From Rhytidiadelphus loreus (lineage: Eukaryota > Streptophyta > Bryopsida > Hypnales > Hylocomiaceae), in assembly GCA_947034895.1 (NCBI GenBank), contig OX344764.1, positions 48,403,348 to 48,467,347 on the forward strand: a stretch of DNA of 64,000 nt. Direction: 5' to 3'. Below are positions 22,360-33,679 of this stretch, piece by piece. Both the position numbers and the translations under genes were made by a program. Under the pieces are notes generated by a model. It made no database searches, was not told the origin of the DNA, and was given only the letters and a program-made list of their open reading frames with translations. The number at the start of each line of letters is the position of its first letter. Position 1 is the stretch's first letter.

Positions 22360-23587
22360 CACTAGTAGAAAAAAACAGTGACCAAATTAACAAAACTCAA
22401 CACAAAAGTGTTGATTTTTTTTGTTAATTTGGACGTGTTGATTTGAACACTTTTGAACACAAAAGTGTTGATTTTTTAACAAAACAGTGCTGAATCTTAA
22501 CAAAAAAGTGTTCATTTTCTAACAAAAAAGTGTTGATTTTTTTGTTAATTTGGACATTTTTTTTGAAATATTTTTTTAAAAATTCATCCTTTGAACTAAT
22601 GCCACATGGCAATGGCTACCATTATTGGTAGGTCTGAATCTCGAAAAAATTGTTGGAGGCAAAAGATAACTTAATTTTTCAACTTTTTTAAGTTCAAAGT
22701 TTTTCCAAAAAAGTTCTTTTACTGGGTTTGAATCGCCTTTTAAGTCTGCTGACTTTTTAGAAAATCGATTAGTGATGACTTAATTTTTTTTTAAATCTAC
22801 ATTGTAAAATTAAGACTCCAAAGGCTTCTAAAGAAAAAAAAGATTTAAAATATACTTATATTTGAATTTGGAGTTGAGGTATATAATTTTATTTACTTTA
22901 TTCTTTAATGTTTTTCCCATTAAAAGTCAGTAGACTTTGGTGGCAATTTTGTCCTAGAAGATAAACTTTTCAAAACATCCTTTGAACTAATGAAAGTTTT
23001 AAGATGAAAAAATCTTTCACCTCCAACAATCCGTTTAAGATTTAAATCTTTAAATTAAAAGTTATGGACAAAAATCAGAGAAGGTGTTTCAAAATATAAA
23101 AAAGAATGTCCATTTTTACCCCTCTCTGATTTTTGTTCATAACTTTTGATTAGAAGATCTAAATCTCAAAAAAAAATTTGGAGGTGAAAGATATATCAAT
23201 TTTACAACTTTCATTAGTCCAAAGTTTCTTGAAAAAAATAATTTTTCAAGGTGAAAATTGCCCCTAAAGTCTGCTGACTTTAATAAACAGCGAATTGTGT
23301 ACTTATTTTGTTCGTAAATCTACATTGTATATTGAAGATTCTTAAAGATTTTTGAAGATTTCTAAGATTTCTAAAAAAATTCTAAAGATTCTAAAAGATT
23401 CCAAAAGATTCCCAAAAAATTAACAAAATTTTGTTGATGTGGTAATTGCACTATCCAAATCAACAAAAAAATTTGTTAATTAGGACACAGTTAACAAAAA
23501 TTTGTGAAAGTGGACGTTGTAGTATCCAAATTAACAAAAAATTGTTAATGTTTTGTTAATTTGGGCACTGTTTTTCTAGTAGTGTGT
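22357..23587. mobile_element. CACTA-type MITE nested in the piggyBac element
   Basis: The element spans 22360-23584. It starts CACTAGTAGAAAAA and ends with the inverse of CACTACTAGAAAAAC, the classic CACTA terminus. The 3-bp target duplication TGT is present at 22357-22359 and 23585-23587. Subterminal repeats AAAAGTGTTGATTTTTT and TTTGTTAATTTGG recur in both orientations within about 200 bp of each end, as expected for CACTA transposase-binding sites. The interior (about 22979-23085 and 23130-23225) is a further inverted repeat of about 100 bp. It has no transposase, so it is nonautonomous. Confidence 0.85.
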
Positions 23588-24180
23588 ATTGGAGTTTTGT
23601 CAAGCGGAAGGGTGTCGCTTCTCTTGCGTGACTTGTCTGTGTCCATAGTGACTTGTCCTGGAGGAAGGCTGGGCAATTGGCCAACACCTGTCTACATAGA
23701 AAAAGTGTCAAAGTTTTGTGTTTGCTCTGTCGCCACAATGTGCTTATTGCTCACTGCAAGGGCGACTTCCTCCCAAGGTACACTGCCTGGGCTATCAATG
23801 GGAGGCAAGTCGTCAAAGTGGGGAAGGCAGCTAGCTGGTGTTTGGCCACAATTCATATCGGAGGACGGCATTCACGGCGTCACTGAATCCATAGGCGTCA
23901 CCTTCTCGTCGTTGTCGTTTCCAGCCTAGAATTCTAGCTGCGTGGTATCGGAAGAGGAAACGCAGCCCTCGGGGAGTATCGCGTTTGTACAATCCTTTTC
24001 TTACAGGTAGCTTCAACAAAAAGTACTTCTCTAGTAATTGGAAAATGCGTCTAGTTTGGCTCCTCGATGCACCTATATCATTAGTCCATTGCTTGATAAC
24101 AACGCAACTGTCTAGGACCACTAACGTACTTTCATGTTGTGTGGGCATACTAAGGACTAGATGCACGAATTGAATGCAGC
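23588..24180 (-). pseudogene. displaced 5' coding segment of the piggyBac element (tentative)
   Basis: An open frame at 24166-23831 (111 codons) has non-random composition: VVIKQWTNDIGASRSQTRRI, then FQLLEKYFLLKLPVRKGLYK and a basic KRQRREG patch. A second frame follows at 23738-23585, ending at the CACTA insertion. Position and strand suggest that these belong to the same transcription unit as the frame at 22340. No family was recognised. Confidence 0.3.
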
Positions 24181-25004
24181 ATGTCTAATCACCTAATACT
24201 TTTGTGGAAAACATAGATGTGAAAATGAGCTGCTGAAAACGGTAGGGGCGATGTGATGGACCAGAACATGGAGAATGAGCTGTGAAGAAGGAGTGACAAA
24301 CGAAGTCCCTCCAGTAGTTGTGAATTTCTATACTGAACGATGTGGAATCACTGCACTTCAAAGCGGGTTGTTGCTAATGGTATCTCTGTGCAAGCAGGGG
24401 ATGCGTTCATGATGATATCAGCCAACAAAGTCTACCAAAATTTGCTCTTCCTGTTGTACGAAGTCATAGAACGTGTGCACATTGTGTAAAACTAAGTGTT
24501 TGAAACGAACCTATCATTGTCTATCATCTGTAGGTGCACATTGACCTACATATTGGGACAGCCTAGCACTACCAAATTCAATGAAGTTGTGCACTTCAAC
24601 AAAACATTGTTGAAACCATGATGACAACACTAATGACGAAGTTGGATGCAAGCAATTTTATGGGTCATATTTTCTCAATTAGACACAACAGTTTCTTATG
24701 TGTTCTGTCCTCAGAAAGTACCACAATGACTGCTGAAGCCAAGCAACTCAGGAGGTTGCTTCTGTTCCACAATGTGTACTCCTTGAAGAATTGTTGGTAC
24801 TCTCTATAGAAGTAATTCTTGTGGCCCCATCCTGCCGACACTTTGAACTTCTCATTGAATGTCTTTGAGTAGGACAAATGCTTCATCTAGTTGTATTCCT
24901 TCATCATTGTAGATGTCTATTTCTAGCATTTAATTCCAAGATAGAACACTACAATAGTTCACATTGAAGGTCTTTGTTGTAGGCACTGAAGCAACCGCCA
25001 TTTC

Positions 25005-25080
25005 CCAACAGAGTGACTCAACCGCCAAGCCATTCTCATAGTCCAACAGAGTGACTCAACCGCCAAGTCATTCTCATAGT
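25005..25080. repeat. tandem duplication of 38 bp
   Basis: CCAACAGAGTGACTCAACCG and the following 18 bases (25005-25042) are repeated at 25043-25080 with one mismatch. It lies about 450 bp from the right end of the piggyBac element. Short subterminal repeats are common in piggyBac ends, but only two units are present. Confidence 0.8.
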
Positions 25081-25645
25081 ACAGCAGTAATCCATAACAC
25101 TTTCAAAGTGACATCTGGCATTCCAATCCGTCAAGCAATTGTTGTTTACATCCTCCAAGAATATCATGTACTTGCAATTTTATTTTCAATTCAATTGCCC
25201 ACACATTTGTCGAGGACTATGTCAAGCAGACCAAGAAGCCCTTTCCTGACTGCCCGAAAACTTTTTTTGGCCCCAGGCAAGGCATTTCAAATATTTTGTC
25301 AAATAGGGCACATGGAATTTTTTTACAAAACTCTACATGTTGTCATGTTCGAATGCATCCATTTTTCTGTTGCACAATTTGCTTCTAATCACGCCACTAT
25401 CAACACTACTACATGCCAAACTTCAATCGGAAGCTCCACAAAATTGGATGAATGAAATTTCGTTAATCTCCGACGTCTATGCCTCCCTGACTCTGTTCGT
25501 CGTCCATTTTTTGGACGTCGAAGCGCTCTGGGGTTAAGGATTAACTTATATCTGCATTCAGACTTATTAGACTTTTCAGATCATTACTCTTGACTCATTG
25601 GGTTCAAAAGCATACTCAATGTTATCCACTAAACTGTAATTGTAA

Positions 25646-25965
25646 TTAAGGTAGTAGGTTCTAAAAGCACTCAGGCTCTAAAATGGCCCACCTCCTTAAA
25701 TGTACACTATTTATACATGTTTCTTTTTCATAAACTTCTGTAATGTACAAACAATGTACATTTTAGGAGGTGAGCCATTTTAGAGTCCTATGTCATTTCA
25801 ACTTCATAACTAATTCCACAAAACTCCAAAAAATATGAAAAGACTTGGGTTAAGGTTTATTCTACTTGTCTTTCAAATACTTAAAGATATTTCAAGATGT
25901 TTCACCTCCTCAAAATTCAGTTCCAACCCTTGTAAGATGATCCATTTATGGACCTCCTACCATAC
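25646..25965. mobile_element. family C MITE, copy 3, with internal hairpin
   Basis: It starts TTAA then GGTAGTAGGTTCTAAAAGC at 25646; the right end near 25955-25961 reads inwards GGTAGGAGGTCC. Inside, CTCTAAAATGGCCCACCTCC at about 25678 faces its near-inverse at 25763-25793, so transcripts could fold. It lies about 110 bp outside the right TTAA of the 8-kb piggyBac element. Confidence 0.5.
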
Positions 25966-26323
25966 AGGTTTGGTTGTGGGCTTTTCTAACTGAAGTTCCA
26001 CACCATCTCCTGGTTCTGCTTTTTAATGAAAGGGGGCTTCAGTAGCACCCCACCTGGCCTTCACAAGCAATCTGTGAGCTCCCAATGGAAAGCCACAACA
26101 AAAATTTTGTTGCAAACTTTGGGGTTTAAAAATCCAGGCGACCTGCCACTCGGAACTCACCCTTGCACCACATTAGTCATGCATTCCTTGCAATTAACTT
26201 AGTGGACGACCTGTACTCATACAATCAACTCATGGAGGAACTGAGCTTCCATACAATCACCTAAAAGCGGCCTACTTGCCCTGCATAAAAGAAGAAGAAA
26301 AAAAATGAAATTTGTAATCTTAT

Positions 26324-26546
26324 TATAGTAGAACCACCCATTACCGATCGGGGATGTAATTCCAACCAAATCTAGGGATGGTGCTCATTTAAGAACTTAA
26401 ATGTTCCGACACCATAGATTGCTTATCATTTCGGATCAGCCCAATAAGCAATCTATGGTGTCGGAACATTTAAGTTCTTAAATGAGTACCATCCCTAGAT
26501 TTGGTCGGAATTACATCCCCGATTGGTAATGGATGTTTCTACTATA
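26324..26546. repeat. long fold-back, 103-bp arms
   Basis: Bases 26324-26426 and 26444-26546 are inverted copies with about five mismatches in 103, separated by a 17-base loop. The outer ends are TATAGTAGAA and its inverse. It is most simply a fold-back MITE; the arms are similar enough to imply a recent origin. If transcribed, the RNA would form a near-perfect 100-bp hairpin suitable for small-RNA processing. Confidence 0.85.
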
Positions 26547-29500
26547 CATGGAAGTAAGTGTGCAAGAATTGCAAGAGGAGGATTAGGATTTTGGGTTGGC
26601 AAAAGCAAAATCCAAGGGGGACCAAGGCTCTCGAAAAGTAAAGGAAGCATTCCAAGCCCTTTTGAATTCTGGAAGACTACTTGTAACATTCAACGTTTAA
26701 CTTTGGGGTGCCTTTTAGTTTGACAAAAAGGCAAAGCTACTCCTAAAATCGGTAGGCTTTCTCTACTCACATGGAAGTGAAAGAATCACTAAACTTAGTA
26801 AAGGCAATTTTGAGTCTAGAAAACATGAAAGTCCATTTCAAATTGCAATTGTACATAGACGTTCACCCTTGTTGAAGAGAACTTCCATATTCTGTAAGAA
26901 TCAAAAAAACAAGTTTCCAATTTTTCTTAAGTCAAAATTGCCTTTGCCAAGTTTCATGATGCTTTCACTTGTTCATGAGTAGGGTAAAATTATATTTTAG
27001 GAGTAGCTTTGCCAATTTGGTACACAACTCAAAATTCAAGTCCAATGTTAAAAATAGTTTTTTGGAAACCAAAAACTTGACTTTGTAGCTTTTCACAAGT
27101 TATGGCCAAAATCTATGCTAGCCAAAAAATTTGGAGTTCGGAAAACAAATATTGCAAATTTTGATGCAAAAAATTGAAATTCATCTTGCCTCATTTGTTG
27201 GTTTTGGTCAAATTTCCCTGCATAGAAGTTTGCCCTAAAAACATTGATGAAGCATGTGAAGAAAAACAACTTTTCAATAGGTAAATTTCTAGATCTTTAA
27301 AACTAGATGAACAGTTTGTGGCAATGAGGTCTACAACTATTCAATGTTTTTCTCCTACTATAGGTCAATGGATTTCTATGCAATTTAATCCTAATAATTG
27401 GATTAAGGAATCCAAAGTAAAAAATACTAAATTTGTTTTATTGCTTCATGCTATTGACTCATGCTATTGATTTTGGATAGTGACTTTGTCATGTCCACCT
27501 ATTTCTATGTTAATAGTGACATCAAACATAATGTCAAGACGTTAGTTCTAACATCAAACGTAACATAAAAACAAGTGAACATCACAATAAATGCATTTAA
27601 AACTCATATATGTGTCTTCTAGTGTTGATAACTTGGCTAATGTTATAAGGACAAAGTCTTATAAAATATGTATGCTTGTTAATCCTTAAAGTTCCATTGT
27701 CTTTTCGATAGACTTTTACACTTTCAATCTTTGATATGATTTAAATTTTTTTTAGAGATGTAGCTTCATAGGCATATAATTTTTTTTATTGCAATTGGAC
27801 ATATGATTCAAAAGTTATGGACATTTGTTCAAAAATTTGAACTCTCATGGCATTTTGGGCAAGGCATTTGACTTTGACTTTCATGGGGCAACATGAAGGG
27901 CTTCAATATTCATGTTCTAGAAGAGAGCAAAACTATGTTAAACTTGTCTTCTATGGACATGCAACCAATGGTAGCTAGTAAGTAGGCATTTGGTTGGTAT
28001 GGCCATTTGACTAGAGGTTAGTTGGCATTCCAATCAGCCTTGTAGACAGAAGTGTTGCTAGAAGGCCTTGTGTTGTAGTGGTGAAGTTTGCATTGGCAAT
28101 TGCCTTTGCAAATTGAGACTTGGATATTACAAATTTTTGGAAAATTTTCACCAACAATGTGATTGTAAGGCACCAAATTGACATTGGACACCTTGAAGTT
28201 ACAAAATTCATGGAATTTTTTCCTAATTGAACTTGTGTGCTTTTATGGAGGAAGTGTCCACAAAGTCTAGAATTGTCCCAAACAAAAACTTCAATGCCAC
28301 CACACAAAAACAAAAACAAAAATCATGAAATCATGATTGGAATTAATAACACCTACGTCAAGCACTACCAAAAAAGTCTCCCTAATTTCCTAAGTAAGAA
28401 CAATGTAGCCATTAATTTCTACCCAAAAATGTCTCCCACTACTTCACTATTAGCACCCAACTTGTGCAATCAAAGTAAATTTAGGGAGATTTTTTTGCTT
28501 TGTCAATACTCCCTCCTCCATTAAGGACATCATGGAAAAAATTGGGGAGGTTTAAATCCACTGACCTTCCATCATCATTTTTGATACATAACAATGATTA
28601 AGGAATGCACAAGTGCCTCACTCTCACAAGTGACACATTCACAAGTAGGTTCTTCATTAGAGCAAGGAAGATTGGCACTGTCCAATCACAGAACAACAAC
28701 CGCATCGAATGAGGTACAATACTCTACTATCACTACTTTGTTTGTATTGATACTTTTGTAAAATCATACTTTAACTTCAAGTTGTTTTCTATTAATTTAG
28801 ATTGTGATGGAACAAACTCCTTGTTTGTTCTATTTGTCAATTGTTATGTTTGCAAGTTATAGCTTCCAACAATTTGGCATCACCACCTCAAAGTCCAAGT
28901 TCTATTACTCCATCAAACAAAGAACTTTGCAACAACAAGTATCCAATACCTTTGCAAGTGCCTTCCTTATCACAAGGCCTTGAAGAGAATTTCTTAAATC
29001 TAGATGCTTAATGTATTCGAGAAATCAATCACATTTTTTATGACAATCAAGAGCAAAAATTCGAGGTCGATCATCATCTAGTTGTGAAGGCCTTGAAGAT
29101 TTTTTTTTATGAGAGTCCCTACTTTGAGCAAGAAACTAGCAATTTGGACTACTTGCAATAGCCATTAGAATTATTGCATAACTGCAACAATTCACAAATT
29201 GAAATCAATGATTTCCTCATCTCCAACAATTGAAGAGGAATGAGCTAGCAATAATTTGAAGAAGAGACATGACACGCTAGCTCTGAAGCAACAAGGAGCG
29301 ATGCAAGCTCACATCCCTGATGTGGGAATGCAAGCTAGGATGTGACAATGAATAGAAGTGCTCTTAAATTTGGTATTTTTTTGCATGTTCAAGGTTCTAA
29401 AGCAAGGGCTAGTCAAGCCATTGGGATTGGATGTTCAATCCAAAGGAGTGGATGGCATATGCAATAGGATTTGTATACAATTGACATTGGGTCAGAGTGT

Positions 29501-29566
29501 AAATGATCTAGTTTGAAGTTTGGAGGGCTAATGAGATGGAATTGGAGGTGGAATGGCTTGGGACAC
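26547..29566. other. gene-less AT-rich stretch
   Basis: No exon chain, RNA gene or paired element ends were recognised. The short reading frames here (for example 28011-28524 on both strands) lack domain motifs and overlap one another. Confidence 0.55.
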
Positions 29567-31570
29567 TGTGAGCCCTAATTTCGTCACTTGGAACTCATTG
29601 TTTTCTTTTTTTTAGTTTATTACAAATTAAGGCATAAAGTAGTACAAAAAGCCCAAAAAAGAGTGTAGAACCAAAATAGGTATGTCACGCACCAATATAG
29701 CATTTGGTCATAAATAGCCTTTTATCCATAGATTACCCATAAAACCCACTTGTATATAGGTTAGAACCCGTAATCAGTGGAAAACAATAGGGCTACTGGG
29801 AACTTATCCAAAATAGCCCAAACCTAGTGCATGTGACCATGATAGGCTAAATTAGTCTTAGGAGGGTTAAGGAGGTCCCCACGTAAATCTCCAAAGATAG
29901 GTTCTAGTTTCCCCATTCCACCGACGAAACATTAGGAATCCAAATTGTTAGCTTGCAGGTGTTACTTGTCCCAGACAGGCCGCATGGAGGAATCCACGGC
30001 CGCCGGATAGTGTTCTCGGATTTGGAACATGTCGGGGTGTCCACGGCAAAATCCATTCGCCAAGATTCCCTCACGTGTGAAAGATTCCTTGACTGCCGGT
30101 GATTCAACCGAAGTCAGTTTTCACCTCGTCACCGACTGTGTGCCAGAATAGCCCAAGACTTGGCACGTGGCTTGGGGGACTCCATGAGAGGTTCCCCAAA
30201 AAGTCTCGGTTTTTTCTGATCTCCAAAGGGTCTTTTTCCGAGCAGTCAACCGCCAAAGGCCACGTGGGGAAATTCATGGAAAATACCCAGGCCGCGGTAA
30301 AATCTCACTAAAAATTAGACTAGCATCTTTTATGTTAATAACGCGCCCCGACAAATTTCATGGTGTTCCAATAGCGGGAAGCAGCCGAAATTGGCAACAT
30401 CCCCCCAATTAATAATTACGGTAGGATCCTTGCGGGGTTGACCGGCGTCCCGGGAGCGTACGAAGTCGGAACGATGACATCAAGGAGTCTTTTCTTGCTC
30501 CCTAGAGCCTCCCCAACAACCCTAGCTAGTTACCCAAGCCAAAAGAGGTAAACCCCAAAAGTTAGGTTTTTACCCTTTTAATTGGCCCCAGTTGGCACTA
30601 GTTTCCGATGGTTTTTTTGTGATAGAAATAGGGGGTAAGGGGTCCTTTATGCTAAAAATGGCATTCTGAAGCCATTGGCACAATCCATTTGCAATTCCGA
30701 GCTAAACTCCAAAAGTTAGAAGTTAGGGCCAGCGTAAAACCCAAAATTAGGTGAAAATCTCAAATTTGGATGAAAATCCGGATGGATGAGGTTACTCGTC
30801 GAGGGGGGGAGTGGGCCCTTGGAAACCTATAAAAGGAGGCCCTTCTCTCTCCCAAAACACCCCCAATACTTGTTTTGGGTCCGTGGGTCCAACCTCTTTT
30901 GGTTTTGGCAACTTTTGGCCAAAACTCCCTACGGTGTTTTGGAGCACTTTTGCTCCTCTTTGTGGTTACAAGTTTAGTGTTGAAGGTCCGTGGGGGGCCC
31001 TTCTCCTTGTCTTGTAACTCTTGTGAAGTTTCCTTTTTTTTTAAGTTCTTACCATCCAAGTCGGGTTGGGTGTTTTTGTCCGTGTTTTGTACTAACCCTG
31101 GAACCACCCTCCACCGTACCTTGGCGATGCCGCTTTGGGGGGATTCCAGTTCATGTTGTGTTATTTATGTCGCACTAACCTCCTTTTACTAACCACGTTC
31201 TTTTCCGCATTTCGTTACTAATCCAGTTCTTACCTTTGCATTGGAGTCGAGTCATTGTGTCCGTATTGGAAAAGAGTGGGATAGTTCCCCTAGGGGTAAT
31301 CAAACCCCACCATTCCTTGTCCAAGTTTAGTCCTAAATTGTGTGTTAAAGAGTCCACCACACGGTGGAGCTTTGAACCTCTAGGGGAAGGCAAAAATCCT
31401 AAATTTGGTGTTAAAACCAAATTGACGGCGAAGCCTTGAACCCCCCACGTGGTTAGTTCCAAAGTTTAGTTTCCAAAACGCTTGGAAACTATTCAAAGTT
31501 TAGCCTCCAAAAGTAGAGGGTCAACCGTGAGAACCACCCTCGGTCGTGTCTTGTTATAACCCCCACGAGA
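29567..31570 (+). mobile_element. possible LTR-retrotransposon flank (LTR or leader)
   Basis: This stretch is distinctly more GC-rich than its surroundings and noncoding. It contains a good core promoter, TATAAAAGG at 30828-30836, about 30 bp upstream of a pyrimidine-rich CCTTCTCTCTCCC, as in the U3/R part of long plant LTRs. A TGTGAGCCCTAA start at about 29568 is a candidate LTR edge. No second LTR copy or primer-binding site was found, so a non-element promoter cannot be excluded. Overlapping short frames at 30.8-31.2 kb are composition artefacts. Confidence 0.3.
30828..30836 (+). promoter_or_regulatory. TATA box candidate
   Basis: TATAAAAGG is followed about 20-30 bp later by a C/T-rich initiator-like tract. 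It is the best core promoter in the window outside the genes. What it drives is unknown. Confidence 0.4.
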
Positions 31571-31778
31571 GTAGGGGTCCCCCAGTTGTTTGGAGCGTGT
31601 GGACGTTTTTTTTGGTTTGCCCGGCAGCTCAATCCAGCAGTTCGCCCAGCTTGCCCAACAGCCAGACCGCTTGCACAGGCAGCCAGCCCAGCTCGCACAG
31701 GCAGCTTGCCCGCAGCTCGGCCCAATCGGGGTCGGGTTTCCGTTGTTGTTCGTTTTTTTTGGGAAAAATTAGGAAGAA

Positions 31779-31881
31779 GATAGAGTAGGAGACTAAGAAA
31801 AATTAGTAAGTAGATAGAATAGGAGACTAGGGAAAGTTAGTGAGTAGATAGAGTAGGAGACTAAGGTAGAATAGGAAACGA
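31779..31881. repeat. three tandem 34-bp units
   Basis: GATAGAGTAGGAGACTAAG-type units begin at 31779, 31813 and 31847, a period of 34 bp with small differences. Just before them, at 31620-31730, is a CAGC/GCCC-rich segment with repeated CACAGGCAGC words. Both are consistent with the leader region of a retroelement. Confidence 0.75.
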
Positions 31882-33679
31882 GGGAAGGACCTCGCTATAC
31901 CCGCTAAGGTAGGAGAAATCAAATACAAGAGACGTTTCCATCTCACCTCACCAACTCTCCCCTCCAACACCACACATCACCACCATCAAATGTAAGGAGA
32001 AGAAGTGGGGGAAAGAGCTTAGATAGAATTGGGGCACCATCGAAAGGGTAGGAAGGAAATCTTCTCCACCATTAGGGTGAGACGAGCGTAAAAGGTAGTT
32101 AGGCCATATTTTGACTTTTAGATTCCTTCCGCATTAGGATAATATGACGCGTAAGAGGTTGTTAGGACGTAGTTTGACCTTCTAAGTAGGTAGGTGTCCA
32201 ACCCACCCCCCTTCATCAATGGGGCACGCGGGTTGAGGAGAAGGGAAAGAAGAAAGAAGTGGTATGCACGGGAAAGAAGTGTTAGTCTTTTGAAATTACA
32301 AATACGATGGGACCAACCAAATACGTGCCCCACAACCTACAATTTACCATGGTAGAAGAAGGTGAATTGACCGCCCTCCTCGCGGAACACCACGCCGGAG
32401 TAAGAACCTAACTTCTTCCCTCATCGTTGTCCCACTAGGGGAAAGAATCCCATCTAGGCCGAGAGCTAGGTACCATTAGAGTCCAAGTCAGGTCATGTGT
32501 GATTAGGAAATCTTAGAGTAGGTTTTGAGGGGGTTCCAAAAACATAAGACACGTAGGAATCAGAGTTAGGATGGCCGAGATACTGATGGATGAAGTTTAG
32601 AGCCCAAAACGGATGAAACTTGGATGTAGTCGTCCACCCAAGTTGGGACTTAGGATTTAGATAGAGAATAGGGAGTCAGGTCCGTAAGTCAAATTTCACC
32701 CCCAACCAGATTTGGAAACCCATAGGAAACCATGGATGAAGTTTGGTAGCCTTGCGGTCAAAACTTCATCCGTCCATATCAGGTGATTAGGAAGTCCAAA
32801 TCAAGCGAGTCTTAGGTTTTTAGAAATGGCGTGAGATAATCTTTTACCCTAGGACATTAGAGTAGGATTTGAAAATAGGAAACACAAAAAACATAGTATA
32901 GCAGGATAGTCAACTTAGGAGTCATTAGAACCACGATTAGAGAGTCATGATTAGGAACTTAGCAAAAAAGATCCATTGCTTGGAAGGCACAATGGATTGA
33001 CGCTTAGACACCCCTTAGAGTAGGACACTATCATAGAACTAGAACCTGGTTGTGTTCACCGATTTACCAAGGGTGGGTAAATAAGCACCCACAGACACTT
33101 GGTACGGTAGAATGTTGTCAAGGACCATTGAGAATAAGGGTTGATACTACAATACTTCTACTTTTGCAGATGATAGTGGGAGTGAGTTAGAGATTGAATG
33201 CACCAAATTAGATTTTACTGAGAAGGGAGACAGTGGCATTCATGATGAAGGTTACGATGGAGATGTGAATAACGTCAAATATACATATTTTGGGAGTCAA
33301 CGTGGTATAAGAAATTCATAACATACGAGACAAAGCCCCAAGAATTTGGTCATATCTTTGGCTTAAATATTGAGGGATGTGAATCTTCAAACTTTTTTGG
33401 CGTTATTAAAAAAAATTGGCCAATATTCATCTTGTAGTACATATTTTTTGAGACTTGAGACCAATCAATATGTGACTTGTGAATGTGGATGGCAATACTT
33501 TTGGAGACCCACTTTGGGTATCATTTTTCATGTTGGAGTTGAAGGTGTTTTTAGCAAACATTTTATTCATGGACATAAAGCATTAATCTAATGTAAAATT
33601 GTATGTCACAAAAAGGATTTTATTTATTTTTGTCCAATTCTTTCTTTTTTCATGTCATGGAACTGATTTTAATTGTTTA
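31882..33679. other. no recognised gene
   Basis: No domain or exon chain was recognised. A splice-acceptor-like TTTTGCAG at about 33164, followed by an open stretch to 33600, could be the upstream part of the piggyBac scrap that follows, but nothing in it is diagnostic. Confidence 0.4.

Larger units (their letters stand above)
17568..25537 (-). mobile_element. 8-kb piggyBac element, transposase on minus strand
   Basis: TTAA at 17568-17571 and TTAA at 25534-25537 bracket the element. The left end (3' of the transposase) begins CCCTAGAGTGTCTGGAGTCA. The right end read inwards begins CCCCAGAGCGCTTCGACGTC and is followed by a GTCCA-n6-TGGAC palindrome. Inside are a near-complete DDE_Tnp_1_7 transposase (19.4-21.6 kb), a long upstream open region (21.4-24.2 kb) and a CACTA MITE inserted at 22360-23584. 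It is much longer than the 2-3 kb usual for piggyBac; even without the CACTA insert it is about 6.7 kb. The region 17.6-19.3 kb has no recognised gene. Confidence 0.75.

Noticed and set aside
5509..25537. A single 20-kb piggyBac element using the left end at 5513 and right end at 25533
   Set aside because: Closer partner ends exist on both sides (6080 and 17572), each in the correct orientation with TTAA, so two separate elements fit better.
30786..31192. Several overlapping plus-strand frames at the TATA-bearing island
   Set aside because: Three frames are open together because of GC bias; none has domain motifs, and the region is better read as promoter or leader.
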